64,000 nucleotides of DNA from Gaiellasilicea sp963731615 (lineage in GTDB: Bacteria; Actinomycetota; Thermoleophilia; Gaiellales; Gaiellaceae), in the NCBI GenBank assembly GCA_963731615.1, contig CAVSWD010000009.1:248001-312000 (forward strand), in the 5' to 3' direction. Under the pieces are notes generated by a model that was not told the DNA's origin, made no database searches, and was given only the letters and a program-made list of their open reading frames with translations. The position numbers were made by a program, and so were the translations under genes. Position 1 is the stretch's first letter. Each line of letters starts with the position of its first letter. This document shows positions 27,078 through 35,689 of the stretch, piece by piece.

Positions 27078-28025
27078 CTAGACCGCCGCCAGCTCCGCGA
27101 TCTCGACGCCCGCTGTCAGCCGGTGGGCCTCACGGGGATCGAAGCGGCCGGCGCCGACCTCGAGCGTCGACGCGGCACCCGCCGCGACCGCGAGCCGCAA
27201 CGCGTCCTCGGGCGACTTGCCCGCGAGCTGCGCGGCGATGTACTGCGCCAGCAGGACGTCGCCTGCGCCGACAACGGAGATGGCATCGACGGTCGGCGCG
27301 AGCGCTTTGTAGCGCTTCACGTGCCGGTCCCCGCGGAAGAGCCCGTAGCAGCCGGACTCGAGCGTGATGTGCACGTTCCGGGCGCCGAGCTCGGCGATCG
27401 CGTCGAGAGCCATCAGGTAGTCCTCTTCCTCCTCGAGCTCCTGGCCGACCACGTGCTCGGCCTCCCACTGGTTCGGCGAGACGAGGAACGGCTCCGCCTC
27501 GGTGCCCAGCCTCAGCGACTGGCCTTCGGAGTCGAGCACGACCGGCACGCCGCGTCGGTTGAGATCGCGAATCGCCTCGGCGTAGAAGCTCTCCGCCACT
27601 CCGCGCGGCAAGCTGCCGGCGATCACCACGAAGTCGGCTCCACGCGAGAGGTAATGGAGCTTCTCGAGCAGCGTCTCGAGCTCGTCGCTCGTCACCTTCG
27701 GCCCCCACTCGTTGATCTCCGTGTACATGCTCTCGGTCGGATCGACGACGGCGGTCGACGTCCGCGACTCCTCGCCGATGCGGACGAAGTCGTTCAGGAT
27801 CGCCTCGGCAGTCAGCTCCTCGACGATGCGGGTGCCGGTTCGGCCGCCCGCGAGGCCGGTAGCGACCACCGGGACGTCCAGCCGCTTCAGCGCCCGGGCG
27901 ACGTTGATCCCCTTGCCGCCTGCAAGCGTCAGCACCTCGCTCGCCCGGTGGCGATGTCCCAGCTGGAAGTGCGGAACGGTCAGCGTGCGGTCGAGCGCGG
28001 CGTTGAGCGTGACGGTGACGATCAC
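27078..28025 (-). CDS. PfkB-family sugar kinase (1-phosphofructokinase/tagatose-6-phosphate kinase type)
   Basis: Phosphorylates a sugar phosphate with ATP. 315 aa. The N-terminal MIVTVTLNAALDRTL and GGKGINVARALKRL are typical of the FruK/LacC subgroup rather than ribokinases. The anion-hole and catalytic Asp are in SVVGAGDVLLAQYIA; here SVV replaces the usual DTT before GAGD. No PTS genes are nearby, so the substrate is open (fructose-1-P, tagatose-6-P or 6-phosphofructose). The start overlaps the carboxypeptidase stop by 4 bases (ATGA). Confidence 0.85.
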   Translation of the reverse strand: MIVTVTLNAALDRTLTVPHFQLGHRHRASEVLTLAGGKGINVARALKRLDVPVVATGLAGGRTGTRIVEELTAEAILNDFVRIGEESRTSTAVVDPTESMYTEINEWGPKVTSDELETLLEKLHYLSRGADFVVIAGSLPRGVAESFYAEAIRDLNRRGVPVVLDSEGQSLRLGTEAEPFLVSPNQWEAEHVVGQELEEEEDYLMALDAIAELGARNVHITLESGCYGLFRGDRHVKRYKALAPTVDAISVVGAGDVLLAQYIAAQLAGKSPEDALRLAVAAGAASTLEVGAGRFDPREAHRLTAGVEIAELAAV

Positions 28026-29144
28026 CGAGAAGAGCCCCCGAGGTGGTCGAACGTACGACCTGCATAGAACCCTACGCGTCCGAGCCTGCCTGGCCGCTCG
28101 ACCGCGTTCGCCGCCACGAGCGGCGAGCGCGCGAGGACAGCACCGCGATCCAGCACCTGCACCTCACCGAGCCGCTGGCCGAGCCGCACCGGCAACGCGA
28201 CTTCCAGCGGCAGGACGACGCGCTCGACGAGGGGGCGCTCGACGTGGATCACTCGCAGCGAGGGCTTCGACGCGACGAGCCGGACGCGCGGCTTTCCGTA
28301 TGCGGTCTTGACGCTGCCGTAGGTGCGTGACCCGTCGATCGCCCAGACGGTGCGATAGCGCGAGAGACCCCACGCGAGCAGCTGGGCGAGGTCTTCGTTC
28401 CGCCCCTCGCGGGTCTCCCCACCGAGCAACGTTGCGTAGATGGTGACGCCGCCGCGGCGCGTGGCCGCGACCTGCGACCAGCCGGCGCCGTTCGTGTGAC
28501 CGGTCTTGACGCCGAGCAGATTCGGGAAGGTGGAGAGCAGGTCGTTCCAGTTGTGGAGCGGCCGCCCGGCCGCAGTCGTGTCGACCAGGCGCACGGTCTC
28601 GCGGATGAACGGCTTGTTCATCGCCACGCGAGCCAGCTTCGTCACGTCACGGGCACTCGAGACGTGGCCCGGCGCGTCGAGCCCGTCGGGGTTGGCGAAG
28701 TGCGTGTCCGTGAGCCCGAGCTGGCGCGCCCGCGCGTTCATCATCTCCACGAAGCGGCTGACGGAGCCTCCCCCGACGTGGGCAGCGATCGCGTTCGCGG
28801 CGTCGTTTGCGCTCTGGACGAGAGCTGCCCGGATCAGGTCTCCGAGCGAAACGCGCTCGCCCGGCTGCAAATTGATCGTCGATTCGCCAATTGACGCAGT
28901 GCGCTTCGAGACGGATGCGACCTCGTCAATCGACGCGTTCTCGAGCGCCACGACCGCCGTCATCAACTTCGTGATCGATGCCACTCGGCAGCCGCTCGCG
29001 TTCGTCGAACGAGGCCAGCACCTCGCCGGTGCCGGCGTTCTGGACGAGATACGCCTCGGCATCCACCGGCGGCGGCGCCGCTGCCGCCACGACCGCTAGA
29101 GCGAGGGCCGCGGCGAGAGCCAGGAGGAGGGCCACCCGCTTCAC
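28022..29144 (-). CDS. D-alanyl-D-alanine carboxypeptidase (S11, DacA-like); one frameshift
   Basis: A peptidoglycan-trimming enzyme, secreted or membrane-anchored. The signal peptide is MKRVALLLALAAALALAVV. The penicillin-binding motifs are present: SITK (SxxK, the nucleophile Ser), SAND (SxN) and KTGHTNGAG (KTG). A C-terminal beta domain follows. The frame changes near 28978 between FDERERLP and ASITKLMTA. About 373 aa after correction. It lies between the LysM gene and the PfkB gene in one operon. Belongs to peptidase family S11 (PBP5/6-like). Confidence 0.88.
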
Positions 29145-29156
29145 GCGGCGGCCACT

Positions 29157-29504
29157 CTACTTGACGCGGATGCGCTGGCCGACCGTCAGCGCGACGGGGT
29201 CGATGTCCGGGTTGAGGACGAGGAGCTGCTCGACCGACGTGTCGTACTGGTCTGCGATCACGGCGAGCGTGTCGCCGGACTGGATCTCGTAGAACTCGGC
29301 CCCGGGTGGCTCGGCACCGTCGGTGGTCGTGCCGGCGGGCTCGGTCGAAGCGGTCGTCGTCGGTGTCGCCGACGTCGTCACCGGCGGCGTGGCCGGGTCG
29401 GCGCTGTCCAGCCCCGCGCGGATGAGCAGAACGGCGATCGTCGCTGCGACCAGGAAGACCGTCGGTGCCCCGTACCGCGCGAGCTTCGCGTGCCCGCGGA
29501 TCAC
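29157..29504 (-). CDS. LysM-domain membrane-anchored protein
   Basis: 115 aa. A transmembrane segment (about 13-30, APTVFLVAATIAVLLIRAG) is followed by a Thr/Pro/Ala-rich linker (residues 35-65) and one C-terminal LysM peptidoglycan-binding domain (FYEIQSGDTLAVIADQYDTS ... NPDIDPVALTVGQRIRVK). The GTG start overlaps the pyrF stop as GTGA. It lies directly before the D,D-carboxypeptidase gene, consistent with a role at the cell wall. Confidence 0.85.
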   Translation of the reverse strand: MIRGHAKLARYGAPTVFLVAATIAVLLIRAGLDSADPATPPVTTSATPTTTASTEPAGTTTDGAEPPGAEFYEIQSGDTLAVIADQYDTSVEQLLVLNPDIDPVALTVGQRIRVK

Positions 29505-30409
29505 CAGCCCGAGACCGACCAGATCTCGGTGCGGAGCCGCGCAGCTTCCGCCCCCGCCGCCGCGCGCCAGTCGTCGTTGCCGGCCCGGTACGCATAAATC
29601 ACCGAGCGGGATGCGGTCACGAGCGCGCTCGCGGGGCCGCTGGTGAAGGCGCGGGCGACGTCGGCCGGACCGGCGCCCTGGGCGCCGACGCCCGGCAGGA
29701 GCAGCACCGACCGGGGCAGCAGCTTCCTCGCCTCGGCGACGGCGCGCGGCACGGTCGCGCCGACGACGGCTCCGACGCTCGAGAGACCGCGTTCCCCGAC
29801 CAGGTCGGCGCCCCAGCCGGCCACGAGCTCGGCCACCTGATGCCAGACGCGCCGGCCATCCGAGAGCGTCAGCTCCTGCACGTCGGCTGCCCCTGAGTTG
29901 GAGGTGCGCACGAGACAGAAGATTCCCGAGCCGTGCAAGCGGCATGCCTGCAGGAACGGCTCGATCGAGTCCGCGCCGAGATACGGGTTCACGGTCAACG
30001 CGTCGGCCAGCGGGCTCCCCTCGGGGCCGGGCTCGAGATATGCACCGGCGTAGGCACGCGCGGTCGAGCCGATGTCGCCGCGCTTCCCGTCGGCGATCAC
30101 GAGCAGGCCGGCATCGCGGGCGTAGCCGCACACTCGCTCGAGCGCCGCGAAGCCGTCCCCGCCGAGCGCCTCGAAGAAGGCAATCTGCGGCTTGACCGCG
30201 ACCACGTACGGCGCGACTGCGTCGACGATCCCGCAGCTGAAGCGCGCGACCGCGTTCGCGGCCTCGGCCCGGCCGAGCACCGCCTCGCCGCGGAGCTCCA
30301 CGGGCAGCAGGTCGATGCGCGGGTCGAGCCCGACGACGAGCTGGCTGCGCTTGCGCTCGACAGCGTCCGCAAGCCGGTCGGCGAAGGTCGCGGTGGCGAC
30401 GGAGGCCAT
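29501..30409 (-). CDS. pyrF: Orotidine 5'-phosphate decarboxylase (type 2)
   Basis: Final step of UMP synthesis. 302 aa; the length and the IADGKRGDIGSTA catalytic motif (with the Lys/Asp charge network) identify the longer PyrF subfamily 2 found in actinobacteria. Also visible are VGLDPRIDLLP at the start, VAVKPQIAFFEALG and TVNPYLGADSI. It begins 9 bases after the upstream nuclease gene. pyrE lies 2 kb away on the same strand. Confidence 0.93.
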   Translation of the reverse strand: MASVATATFADRLADAVERKRSQLVVGLDPRIDLLPVELRGEAVLGRAEAANAVARFSCGIVDAVAPYVVAVKPQIAFFEALGGDGFAALERVCGYARDAGLLVIADGKRGDIGSTARAYAGAYLEPGPEGSPLADALTVNPYLGADSIEPFLQACRLHGSGIFCLVRTSNSGAADVQELTLSDGRRVWHQVAELVAGWGADLVGERGLSSVGAVVGATVPRAVAEARKLLPRSVLLLPGVGAQGAGPADVARAFTSGPASALVTASRSVIYAYRAGNDDWRAAAGAEAARLRTEIWSVSGW

Positions 30410-30418
30410 CCCCCAAGA

Positions 30419-32050
30419 CTAGGCAGCACGCCGGAGTGCCGCCAGCGGCAGCACCTCCAGCTCCGGCGGCGGCCGGCGCAGGAACGAGCCGATCAGGAGC
30501 AGCTCGTCTGCGTCCTCCGGCAGAACCGAGGCCTCGGCCCTCGCAACGGCCGCAAGGCCCGCGTCGGCCTCGACGCGACCGGCGCCTCCGGGGAGCAGCG
30601 TGCGCGCGGCGACCACCCGGCCGCCGGAGACGAAGAAGGCGCGCCGGAACCCGTCCTGGGCGGCCGGCACGAGCAGGCACAGCTCGAGCGCCCGCAGGCG
30701 GTCGAGCTCCTCGAGCGCTCCCGCGACCTCTTCGACGGCGACGATGCGGTCGCGTAGCCGTGCCGCGTCCTCGAAGCGAAGTTGGGCGGCGAGCCGGCGC
30801 AGCTTCGCGCGCAGCTCGGGCAACGCCGCCGCAGGCTCTCCCTCCCACCCCTCGAGCGCGCGGGCCGCCGCCCGGGCACGCCGACGGCTCTTGAGCGGGC
30901 CATGCGGGCCAGGTGTCTCGGTGACGCACCAGCCGGCGCCTCGGCGGCGGAGATAGACGTAGCGGTCCGGCCGCGCATGGCGCGCGTTCCCGGGTGGCCG
31001 CAGCTCGCGCAGGAGCCGCAGCTCCTCGAGCCCGGCCTCGAGCTCGGAGCCGAGCACACGCCACTCGACCCGCTCGAGCGCGCCGAGCGCCGCTTCGACC
31101 GACGGTCGCTGACGCTCGGTGTGGAAGTAGGAGCGGAGCCGGGCACGCAGGTCGCGGGCCCGGCCGACGTAGAGGACCTCGTCGTTGCGGTCGCGGAAGA
31201 GGTAGACGCCCGGTTGAGGCGGCGCGCCGGCCACGAGCGAGCGCTTGCCCGCCAGCCGCCGCGCCCGCGGCGCCGCCAGGTCGACGAGCTCTGCGACCGT
31301 CTCCGTACCCCGCTCCTGCGCGAGGCCGATCAACGCCAGCAGGATCTCGGCCGTCGCCTCGGCATCGGGCAGGGCGCGATGACAAGGGCGCGCGGCGGTC
31401 CCGAAGAAGTGCGAGAGCGAGGCCAGCCCCATCCGGGATGTCCGACCCGTGAGCAGGCGGCGCGCCAGCCAGAGCGTGTCGACCACCGATGCCACGATCC
31501 GGCGCCCGGTGAGCCGCTCGACCTCCCTGTCGAGGAACGCCAGGTCGAAGCGCGCGTTGTGCGCGACGAGCACCGCGTCGCCGGCGAACTCGAGGAAGCG
31601 CCGCACCGCGAGCTCGACCGGCGGCGCGCCTCGAAGTGCAAGCGGATCGATTCCGGTCAATGCCGCCACCGGTGCGGGCAGCGGCCGTCGCGGGTTCACG
31701 AGCGTCTCGAAGCGCTCCTCGAGCTCGAAACCACGAACCCGGACGGCGCCGATCTCACAGATCGAGCTCGTGGCCGGCGATAGGCCCGTCGTCTCGAGGT
31801 CGACGACGACGTACGTCGCCGCCTCGAGCGCGAGCGCCGCACCGGGCGGGTCGGCGAGACCGACGCTCGCGCCACGCCAGGCGAGGCGTGCATCGCCTTC
31901 GACGACGTCTGAGAGGAGCGAGCGGGCGAGGCCCGTGGGGACGTGGCGGAGCGCGTAGAGCTCGCGAGCGGCCTCGTCGGCCGGCACCGGCCCGTGGCGG
32001 GCCTCGACGAGCTCCACGAGCCGGTCGGCCGAGTCGAAGGCCAGCTGCAT
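30419..32050 (-). CDS. DEDDh exonuclease / GIY-YIG (UvrC-like) nuclease fusion, SOS-controlled
   Basis: 543 aa. A DnaQ-type 3'-5' exonuclease (about 78-245) has VVVDLETTGL (Asp84, Glu86), VAHNARFDLAFLD and HRALPDAEATAEIL (DEDDh). A GIY-YIG nuclease (about 280-365) has PGVYLFRDRNDEVLYVGRA. A UVR-like region follows (AAQLRFEDAARLRDRI). This architecture is known in actinobacteria as a Cho/UvrC-related repair protein. The ATG lies directly behind a promoter whose spacer is a perfect LexA box, and Cho of E. coli is also SOS-induced. Head of the operon with pyrF, LysM, dac and PfkB. Confidence 0.9.
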   Translation of the reverse strand: MQLAFDSADRLVELVEARHGPVPADEAARELYALRHVPTGLARSLLSDVVEGDARLAWRGASVGLADPPGAALALEAATYVVVDLETTGLSPATSSICEIGAVRVRGFELEERFETLVNPRRPLPAPVAALTGIDPLALRGAPPVELAVRRFLEFAGDAVLVAHNARFDLAFLDREVERLTGRRIVASVVDTLWLARRLLTGRTSRMGLASLSHFFGTAARPCHRALPDAEATAEILLALIGLAQERGTETVAELVDLAAPRARRLAGKRSLVAGAPPQPGVYLFRDRNDEVLYVGRARDLRARLRSYFHTERQRPSVEAALGALERVEWRVLGSELEAGLEELRLLRELRPPGNARHARPDRYVYLRRRGAGWCVTETPGPHGPLKSRRRARAAARALEGWEGEPAAALPELRAKLRRLAAQLRFEDAARLRDRIVAVEEVAGALEELDRLRALELCLLVPAAQDGFRRAFFVSGGRVVAARTLLPGGAGRVEADAGLAAVARAEASVLPEDADELLLIGSFLRRPPPELEVLPLAALRRAA

Positions 32051-32056
32051 CGCTCG

Positions 32057-32085
32057 AGCCTAGACGAACATATGTTCGCCTACAA
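32057..32085 (-). promoter_or_regulatory. LexA (SOS) box inside a promoter
   Basis: CGAACATATGTTCG at 32065-32078 is a perfect 14-bp palindrome and fits the Gram-positive/actinobacterial LexA consensus CGAACrnryGTTyG exactly. It lies in the 17-base spacer between TTGTAG (32085-32080) and TAGGCT (32062-32057). The predicted transcription start falls on the ATG of the nuclease gene, suggesting a leaderless mRNA. Confidence 0.85.
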
Positions 32086-32092
32086 GACCAAA

Positions 32093-32119
32093 GAGAAGGC
32101 CGCTGACGGCGGCCCTCTC
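32093..32119 (-). terminator. Rho-independent terminator of the HU gene
   Basis: On the minus strand GAGAGGGCCGC and GCGGCCTTCTC pair over 11 positions with one mismatch around a CGTCA loop, followed by TTTGGTCTT. It lies 33 bases after the HU stop codon and upstream of the SOS promoter, separating the two units. Confidence 0.75.
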
Positions 32120-32151
32120 GTGTTTCCTGAAGTTGGAGGAGTTGCTGGGGG

Positions 32152-32433
32152 TTAGCCGCCCTTGACCGCGGCCTTCAGCTGGCTACCGGCCGAGAACTTC
32201 GGCACCGTCGCCGCTGGGATGTGGACCTTCTGGCTCGGGTTCCTCGGGTTGACGCCCTCGCGTGCGGCGCGCTCGCTCGTCGAGAACTTGCCGAAGCCGG
32301 TGAACGTGATCGTGTCACGGCGCTTGAGCGCGTCGGTGACGCTGTCGAGTACCGCATCTACCGCTGCTGCCGCATCGCGGCGGGAAAGATTTGCTTTCGA
32401 CGCCACTGCGTCAACGAACTCCTGTTTCGTCAC
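32152..32433 (-). CDS. hup: HU-family DNA-binding protein
   Basis: 93 aa, a typical short HU without the actinobacterial Lys/Ala-rich tail. Starts MTKQEFVDAVASKANLS (GTG), with the dimerisation region and the DNA-binding arm signature FGKFSTSERAAREGVNPRNPSQKV. Promoter, Shine-Dalgarno (AGGAGGA, 7 bases before the GTG) and terminator are all recognisable, so it is a single-gene unit. Expected to be abundant and nucleoid-associated. Confidence 0.96.
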   Translation of the reverse strand: MTKQEFVDAVASKANLSRRDAAAAVDAVLDSVTDALKRRDTITFTGFGKFSTSERAAREGVNPRNPSQKVHIPAATVPKFSAGSQLKAAVKGG

Positions 32434-32478
32434 TTGCCACTCCTCCTGTTCGTTGGTCCGGTCAGAAAACTCGCGAAA

Positions 32479-32507
32479 ACCCTAACAGCCCCGTCGGACC
32501 GGCTCAA
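32479..32507 (-). promoter_or_regulatory. Promoter of the HU gene
   Basis: TTGAGC (32507-32502), a 17-base spacer and TAGGGT (32484-32479) on the minus strand, 46 bases upstream of the GTG start. The -35 element overlaps the last codon and stop of pyrE. Confidence 0.6.
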
Positions 32508-33055
32508 CCATGCGGGTTTGCGGCGGTTTTAGGCGCACCTACGAGTTCTCCTGCCCGATAGAGCGAGCGCAGGCGAACGCCGAGTCGCGCCAGCGCGTCG
32601 GCCCCACCTTCCTCGCGATCGACCACGCAGACGGCATTTCTCACCTCGAGGCCGGCCTCGCGCACCGCGGCGACTGCCTCGGCGAGCGCGCCCCCGGAGG
32701 TGACGACGTCCTCGATCAGGCAGACGAGCTCCCCCTGCTCGAATGATCCCTCGAGCCTGTTTCCCGTTCCGTACTCCTTCGCGGTCTCGCGAACGATCAC
32801 GAACGGGAGCCCGGAGGCGAGCGACGCCGACGCGGCCAGGGCCACCGCGCCGAGCGCAGGCCCGGCGAGGCGGACGGCGTCGGGCTCAAAGGTGCGCACC
32901 GCCGCCGCAAGGCGCTCGCCGAGCGGGCCGAGCAGCTCCGGCACCGTCTCGAAGCGGTACTTGTCGAGGTAGTAGCTCGAGCGGCGCCCCGACCGGAGGA
33001 CGAAGTCGCCTTCGAGCAGCGCGTGCGCGCGAAGCTGCGCGCCGAGCTCGTCCAC
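32504..33055 (-). CDS. pyrE: Orotate phosphoribosyltransferase
   Basis: Adds PRPP ribose phosphate to orotate. 183 aa. The PRPP-binding motif VCLIEDVVTSGGALAEAV is at about residues 110-127, preceded by the flexible-loop region (IVRETAKEYGTGN). The N-terminal GDFVLRSGRRSSYYLDKY matches the family. GTG start. It follows the 59-aa protein gene by 7 bases. Confidence 0.94.
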   Translation of the reverse strand: MDELGAQLRAHALLEGDFVLRSGRRSSYYLDKYRFETVPELLGPLGERLAAAVRTFEPDAVRLAGPALGAVALAASASLASGLPFVIVRETAKEYGTGNRLEGSFEQGELVCLIEDVVTSGGALAEAVAAVREAGLEVRNAVCVVDREEGGADALARLGVRLRSLYRAGELVGAPKTAANPHG

Positions 33056-33062
33056 CTCGGGC

Positions 33063-33242
33063 CTAGATCGCTGCCCGCGCGATTGCGAGCAGGCGCTCGG
33101 CCTCGGGGCCGCCGCGCTCGAGCGTGACCATCGAGCCGTCGTCGTAGTACAGGTGCACGCGCTCCTTGCGCCCGTCGCGGCGTCGGACGAGATAGAGGAG
33201 CGCCCCGCCGGCGAGGAGGAGCAGCGCCAGAGCCTTACGCAT
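33063..33242 (-). CDS. Small membrane-anchored protein (59 aa)
   Basis: Reads MRKALALLLLAGGALLYLVRRR at the N-terminus, a single membrane anchor followed by basic residues. A short charged domain with VHLYYDDGSMVTLERG then ends near ARAAI. ATG start; it overlaps the end of the upstream roadblock-like gene by 8 bases. No known family. The hydrophilic part resembles a beta-hairpin motif often seen in short actinobacterial proteins, but a function cannot be given. Confidence 0.6.
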   Translation of the reverse strand: MRKALALLLLAGGALLYLVRRRDGRKERVHLYYDDGSMVTLERGGPEAERLLAIARAAI

Positions 33243-33630
33243 CCGAGCGCGCCTTCGTCGTCCGGCGCCGCTTCGGCTTGGCGGGCTCGGCCTCGGCGAC
33301 AGCGCGCAGGCAGGTCTTCAGGTCGTAGAAGACGAGGCCGGAGGTGGGGGCGGCGCTCGTGGTCGCGACGATGCTGCGATCCCGATCGCGGGCGACGAAG
33401 ATGCTCCCGTCGCGGAGTGCGGCCTCGAGCTTGGTGAGGCTCCGGCCGCCGCTCGCGGTCTGGTCGCGCGCCGCACCGAGCAGGTCGAGGGCCGTACGAA
33501 CGAGCCGCTCGCTCGGAGCGCCGTCGGCGAGCGTCGAGGCGAGCACGGTGCCGTCGTCGTCGAACACGACGGCGGCCTCGACCTGCGTGGAGATCTCGGT
33601 CAGATCGGCGAGCGCGCCGGCGGCATCCAT
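33235..33630 (-). CDS. Roadblock/LC7-like domain protein
   Basis: 131 aa from the ATG at 33630. The region QVEAAVVFDDDGTVLASTL ... RLVRTALDLLGAA and later SIFVARDRDRSIVATTS ... LVFYDLKTCLRAV fits the roadblock/longin-like fold associated with small GTPases (MglB-like). The C-terminal tail is basic (KPKRRRTTKARS). No MglA-type GTPase is seen in the window. Function unclear. Confidence 0.6.
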   Translation of the reverse strand: MDAAGALADLTEISTQVEAAVVFDDDGTVLASTLADGAPSERLVRTALDLLGAARDQTASGGRSLTKLEAALRDGSIFVARDRDRSIVATTSAAPTSGLVFYDLKTCLRAVAEAEPAKPKRRRTTKARSDA

Positions 33631-33677
33631 GAGGTGGACGCTAACAGAGGCCCATACTGCGGCTGTGCGCCGACCGC

Positions 33678-34482
33678 TTGCTCGAGCCCGTCGCCAAGTT
33701 CTTCGCCGACCGGGGGACGCACCTCGCGGCGATGATCGCGTACTTCGGGCTGCTCTCGTCAGTCTCGCTGATCTTCCTCGCACTCGCCCTGTTCGGCTTC
33801 ACCGGCCGAGCCGACGAGTCGAGCTACCTGGTTGAGGAGCTCCAGAACCTGTTTCCGTCGCAGTCGATCACCGACATCGTGCGGGTCGTCGAGACGATCA
33901 CCTCGAACGCGACGACGCTCGGCGTCATCGGCGGCGCGTTCTTGGTCTGGACGTCGCTCTCGCTGTTCAGCGTGCTGGAGTCGGCATTCAACATCGTCTA
34001 CGGACGCCCGAACCGCTCGTTCCTGCGTGGAAAGTTGCTGGCGACGTTGTTCATGGCCGGCTCACTGGTGATACTGTTCGTCGCGCTGGTGTCGGGTCGA
34101 TCGGGTTCGACTGCTGAAGCGCTTCGCCCCCGGCTTCGTCGCGAACGACGTCGTCGCGTACGCGATTGTCGGTGCTCGTCTCGACGCTGGCGGTGTTCGT
34201 CTTCCTCGTCGTCGCGTACGAGCGTCTGACCAACGTGAGCCTGCGTTGCGCGAGGTCTGGCCGGGTCGCGCTGATCGGGGCCGTGCTGCTGCAGGGGTCG
34301 TTCCAGGTGCTCCCGCTCTTCGTGCGGTTCTCGACCGAGGTCGTCGCGGTGCAGGCGCTCGGTGCGTCGGCGCTCTTGCTCGTGTGGCTCTACGTGATGG
34401 CGAACGCGATCGTCTTCGGCGCCGAGGTGAACTGGTGGCACGGCCGCGGCGCAGCGAGGAAGAGATCGCCGGCCTGGCCTAG
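33678..34482 (+). CDS. YihY/BrkB-family membrane protein; several frameshifts
   Basis: An integral membrane protein. The N-terminal VAKFFADRGTHLAAMIAYFGLLSS is the family's first conserved region; later VWTSLSLFSVLESAFNIVYGR and, in other frames, VLVSTLAVFVFLVVAYERL, VSLR-REVWPG and ASALLLVWLYVMANAIVFGAEVN are all family features. At least three, and up to five, frame changes occur between 34095 and 34460. The corrected C-terminus RSEEEIAGLA ends at TAG in a CTAG shared with rdgB. The start is uncertain (TTG 33678). Function of the family is not settled. Confidence 0.8.
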
Positions 34483-35018
34483 GAGAGCGCGGCCGCAGCG
34501 CGGGCGCGGTGGGAGTTCGCGCGCTTCCAGTCGTTGCCGAGTTCCGCCACCGTGCGCTCCTCGCCGAGCGGGACGAAGATCGGGTCATAGCCGAAGCCCT
34601 CTTCGCCCCGGCGCTCGGTCGCGATCGAGCCCTCGAGGATGCCCGTGCCGCGCAGCTCCTCACCGGCCGGGCCGAGGGCGACGAGCTCGCAGACGTAGCG
34701 GGCTCGGCGGTCGTCGACACCGTCCAGCCGGGTCAGCAGCTCCGCAACCCCGTCCTCGGCCCAACGTGCCGACGCGATCCCGGGTGCGCGGCCGAGAGCC
34801 TCGACCTCGATCCCGGAGTCCTCGCCGAGCACCCACTCGTCCGGCGGCCCGTGCTCCCGCCCGAAGAGCGCTTTCCCGCGCGCGTTCTCCTCGTAGCTCG
34901 CGCCGTCCTCGGGCGGATACGGCTCGTTCACATCGAGCAGCTCGACCGACCACCCGTGCAGCGCCGCACGCAGCTCCTCGAGCTTGTGCGCGTTGCCCGA
35001 GGCCAGGCGCGCCTTCAC
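34479..35018 (-). CDS. rdgB: dITP/XTP pyrophosphatase (RdgB/HAM1 family)
   Basis: Removes non-canonical purine nucleotides (ITP, XTP, dITP). 179 aa, slightly shorter than usual. Starts VKARLASGNAHKLEELRAAL, the SxNxxKxxE substrate motif; also GEDSGIEVEALGRAPGIASARWA, EGFGYDPIFVP and the C-terminal SHRARA. The GTG start at 35018 overlaps the mgtC-like stop as GTGA. It is the last gene of murI-rph-mgtC-rdgB; murI-rph-rdgB is a widely conserved arrangement. Confidence 0.93.
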   Translation of the reverse strand: MKARLASGNAHKLEELRAALHGWSVELLDVNEPYPPEDGASYEENARGKALFGREHGPPDEWVLGEDSGIEVEALGRAPGIASARWAEDGVAELLTRLDGVDDRRARYVCELVALGPAGEELRGTGILEGSIATERRGEEGFGYDPIFVPLGEERTVAELGNDWKRANSHRARAAAALS

Positions 35019-35689
35019 GGGCGCCACTGCACGCGCTCGACGCTGTCGAGCTTGTTGACCCCCTCTGCGACGCGGGCCGAATCTGCGCGGCGCAGCGCCC
35101 GCAGCGTGACGTCGATCGTCCGCTCGTCGCCGAACTCGACCTGGCTCACCTGACCGCCCAGCTGCTCGATCCGCTCGAGCACCTGCGTCGCCTCGCCCTC
35201 CGGCGCGAGCTGAATCGCGAGCTCCGCCTCCTCGGGCCGGACGCGGCCGACGAGCCGCGTGGAGATCAGCTTCAGCGGGCCGAGCGAGACCAGGACGAGC
35301 ACCGCGGCGCCGATCCCGACGACGTAGTAGCCGGTACCGGCGGCCATGCCGATTGCGGCCACGACCCACAGCGTCGCCGCCGTGGTCAGCCCGCGCACGG
35401 AGATCCCGCGCACGATGATCGCTCCCGCGCCGAGGAAGCCGATGCCGGTGACGATCTGGGCCGCGATGCGGGTCGGGTCGAAGACGACTCCGGCCTCGGT
35501 CGAGAACGTCCAGTCGGTCCACGCGTAGGCGGAGACGAGCGTGAAGACGCACGCGCCGAGCGAGACCAGCAGGTGCGTCCGGAAGCCCGCCTCGTGGTCG
35601 CGCAGCTCGCGCTCGAGCCCGATCGCACCCCCGAGCGCGGCCGCGAGCACCAGCCGCAGCAGCGCCTCGGTGGTCGAGAGGTCAGGCAC
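35015..35689 (-). CDS. MgtC/SapB family membrane protein
   Basis: 224 aa. Four to five hydrophobic segments in the first 140 residues with the MgtC signature GGAIGLERELRDHEAGFRTH and GIGFLGAGAIIVRG ... VRGLTTAATLWVVAAIG. A C-terminal ACT-like soluble domain follows (about 160-224). GTG start overlapping the rph end by 8 bases. Family members modulate membrane energetics or Mg2+ adaptation; the specific role here is unknown. Confidence 0.88.
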   Translation of the reverse strand: MPDLSTTEALLRLVLAAALGGAIGLERELRDHEAGFRTHLLVSLGACVFTLVSAYAWTDWTFSTEAGVVFDPTRIAAQIVTGIGFLGAGAIIVRGISVRGLTTAATLWVVAAIGMAAGTGYYVVGIGAAVLVLVSLGPLKLISTRLVGRVRPEEAELAIQLAPEGEATQVLERIEQLGGQVSQVEFGDERTIDVTLRALRRADSARVAEGVNKLDSVERVQWRP

